A stretch of DNA of 38,150 bases from Citrobacter sp. wls619 (GTDB lineage Bacteria > Pseudomonadota > Gammaproteobacteria > Enterobacterales > Enterobacteriaceae). The translations under genes were made by a program, and so were the position numbers. Location: positions 1 to 38,150 of the forward strand of contig NZ_SZXJ01000055.1 of NCBI RefSeq assembly GCF_005281345.1, in the 5' to 3' direction. The notes under the pieces were generated by a model that was not told the origin of the DNA, searched no databases, and saw nothing but the letters and a program-made list of their open reading frames with translations. Shown in pieces: positions 37,710 through 38,150 of the stretch (position 1 is its first letter; each line of letters starts with the position of its first letter).

Positions 37710-38150
37710 TGGCAACTAATGATTTCAAACCGTTCGCGACAGCTGCAAATGCTAACGTGACGGCACAAGCTGACTGGGAAGCGCTTCCGGCTCTTCTTTC
37801 TGGCTTTACGGCTGGCAAAGCGTCAAGCGCCCAGGTAAATAAAGCACTTCGCCAGGCCAGTTTTATTGCGGCTGCACTGGCACAGTACACTGCCAACAAA
37901 AGTGGTCAGGATGTGCTTGATGATGGTGACCTGAACGGGTTTATCTCCAAAATGGGAACCGCTTTTGGGAAGGATTTCCAGGCGCTTGACGCCACACTGA
38001 CGGCATTGGCCGGGCTCGCAACCGGTGCAAATAAACTCCCGTATTTCACTGGAAATGATACAGCAGCGCAGACTGATTTAACTTCTGTAGGTCGTGACAT
38101 TATCGGGAAAAATACTATTGCTGACATTCTCACATACCTTGGTTTGGGAG
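37709..38150 (+). CDS. Tail fibre protein, N-terminal part (runs off the window)
   Basis: This frame is open to the window end, giving 147 residues. It begins MATNDFKPFATAANANVTAQ, continues ADWEALPALLSGFTAGKASS and reaches a repeat-like NTIADILTYLGLG typical of fibre shafts. The N-terminus would attach to the baseplate; the receptor-binding end is outside the window. A chaperone gene is expected downstream. Confidence 0.82.
   Translation, partial: MATNDFKPFATAANANVTAQADWEALPALLSGFTAGKASSAQVNKALRQASFIAAALAQYTANKSGQDVLDDGDLNGFISKMGTAFGKDFQALDATLTALAGLATGANKLPYFTGNDTAAQTDLTSVGRDIIGKNTIADILTYLGLG

Noticed and set aside
3122-38150. tRNA genes, rRNA or a CRISPR array within the prophage
   Set aside because: No cloverleaf with TTC-arm and no regularly spaced identical repeats were seen; the repeats found are few and irregularly spaced.
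1-38150. Stx or other known toxin genes, given the sbcB site
   Set aside because: No Stx A/B sequence lies between Q and the lysis genes in this window; that interval holds only the 81-codon gene and the Rossmann-type protein.

Overview
The window is chromosome of an enteric bacterium (family Enterobacteriaceae, Escherichia/Citrobacter/Salmonella type) carrying the left and central parts of a temperate, contractile-tailed (myovirus) prophage. The host assignment rests on positions 1-2946: a possible insertion-sequence end, tsuA-tsuB (yeeE-yeeD, thiosulfate uptake) and the convergent sbcB (exonuclease I). Their proteins are close to E. coli K-12 as I remember it, but not identical, so a sister species or divergent lineage is plausible. 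The prophage abuts the 5-prime end of sbcB, a locus known to be used by some Stx phages. Its right end is outside the window.

Layout. 3122-4475: a DUF4102-type integrase and a tail-to-tail AlpA-like excisionase candidate. 4483-6930: a compact leftward early operon of small, mostly unrecognised genes driven by a P_L-like promoter. 7085-8156: a CI-like repressor and a Cro-like protein with divergent promoters and a readable set of 14-bp operators (four between the genes, one at P_L). 8158-12320: a rightward early operon with one small unknown gene, a structured untranslated region (two hairpins with the same loop, a G-quadruplex-type tract, a third hairpin, a leader peptide), then an SF2 helicase, a P4-type primase and an unknown. 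12317-13147: a Q-type antiterminator. 13148-13909: late leader with candidate promoters and terminators and one small gene. 13910-15835: a sialyltransferase-fold-like protein, holin, endolysin, Rz and nested Rz1. 15887-17365: a leftward AT-rich accessory gene and a second tyrosine recombinase. 17610-25103: terminase, portal, MuF, protease with nested scaffold, cement and major capsid protein. 25149-38150: connectors, sheath, tube, tail chaperone with a -1 frameshift, tape measure with lytic transglycosylase domain, and a simple Pam3-like baseplate, ending inside a tail-fibre gene.

How it works together. CI and Cro should compete at the shared operators to decide lysogeny. Cleavable CI links induction to DNA damage. 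P_L feeds the accessory and excision genes. P_R feeds replication and then Q. Q lets RNA polymerase read through the terminators embedded in the late region (after the 81-codon gene, before lysis, before the protease, after the capsid gene, after the accessory cassette).

The most interesting accessory regions are the three-gene AT-rich cassette at 33577-34678 between baseplate hub and spike (secreted protein, coiled-coil three-helix membrane protein, small polar protein); the twin same-loop hairpins at 8456-8501; the second recombinase next to three GATAYGCCGCA repeats; the dispersed 27-bp repeat in two gene gaps; and a dense set of Chi octamers on the late coding strand. All family assignments come from reading sequence motifs, not from searches.
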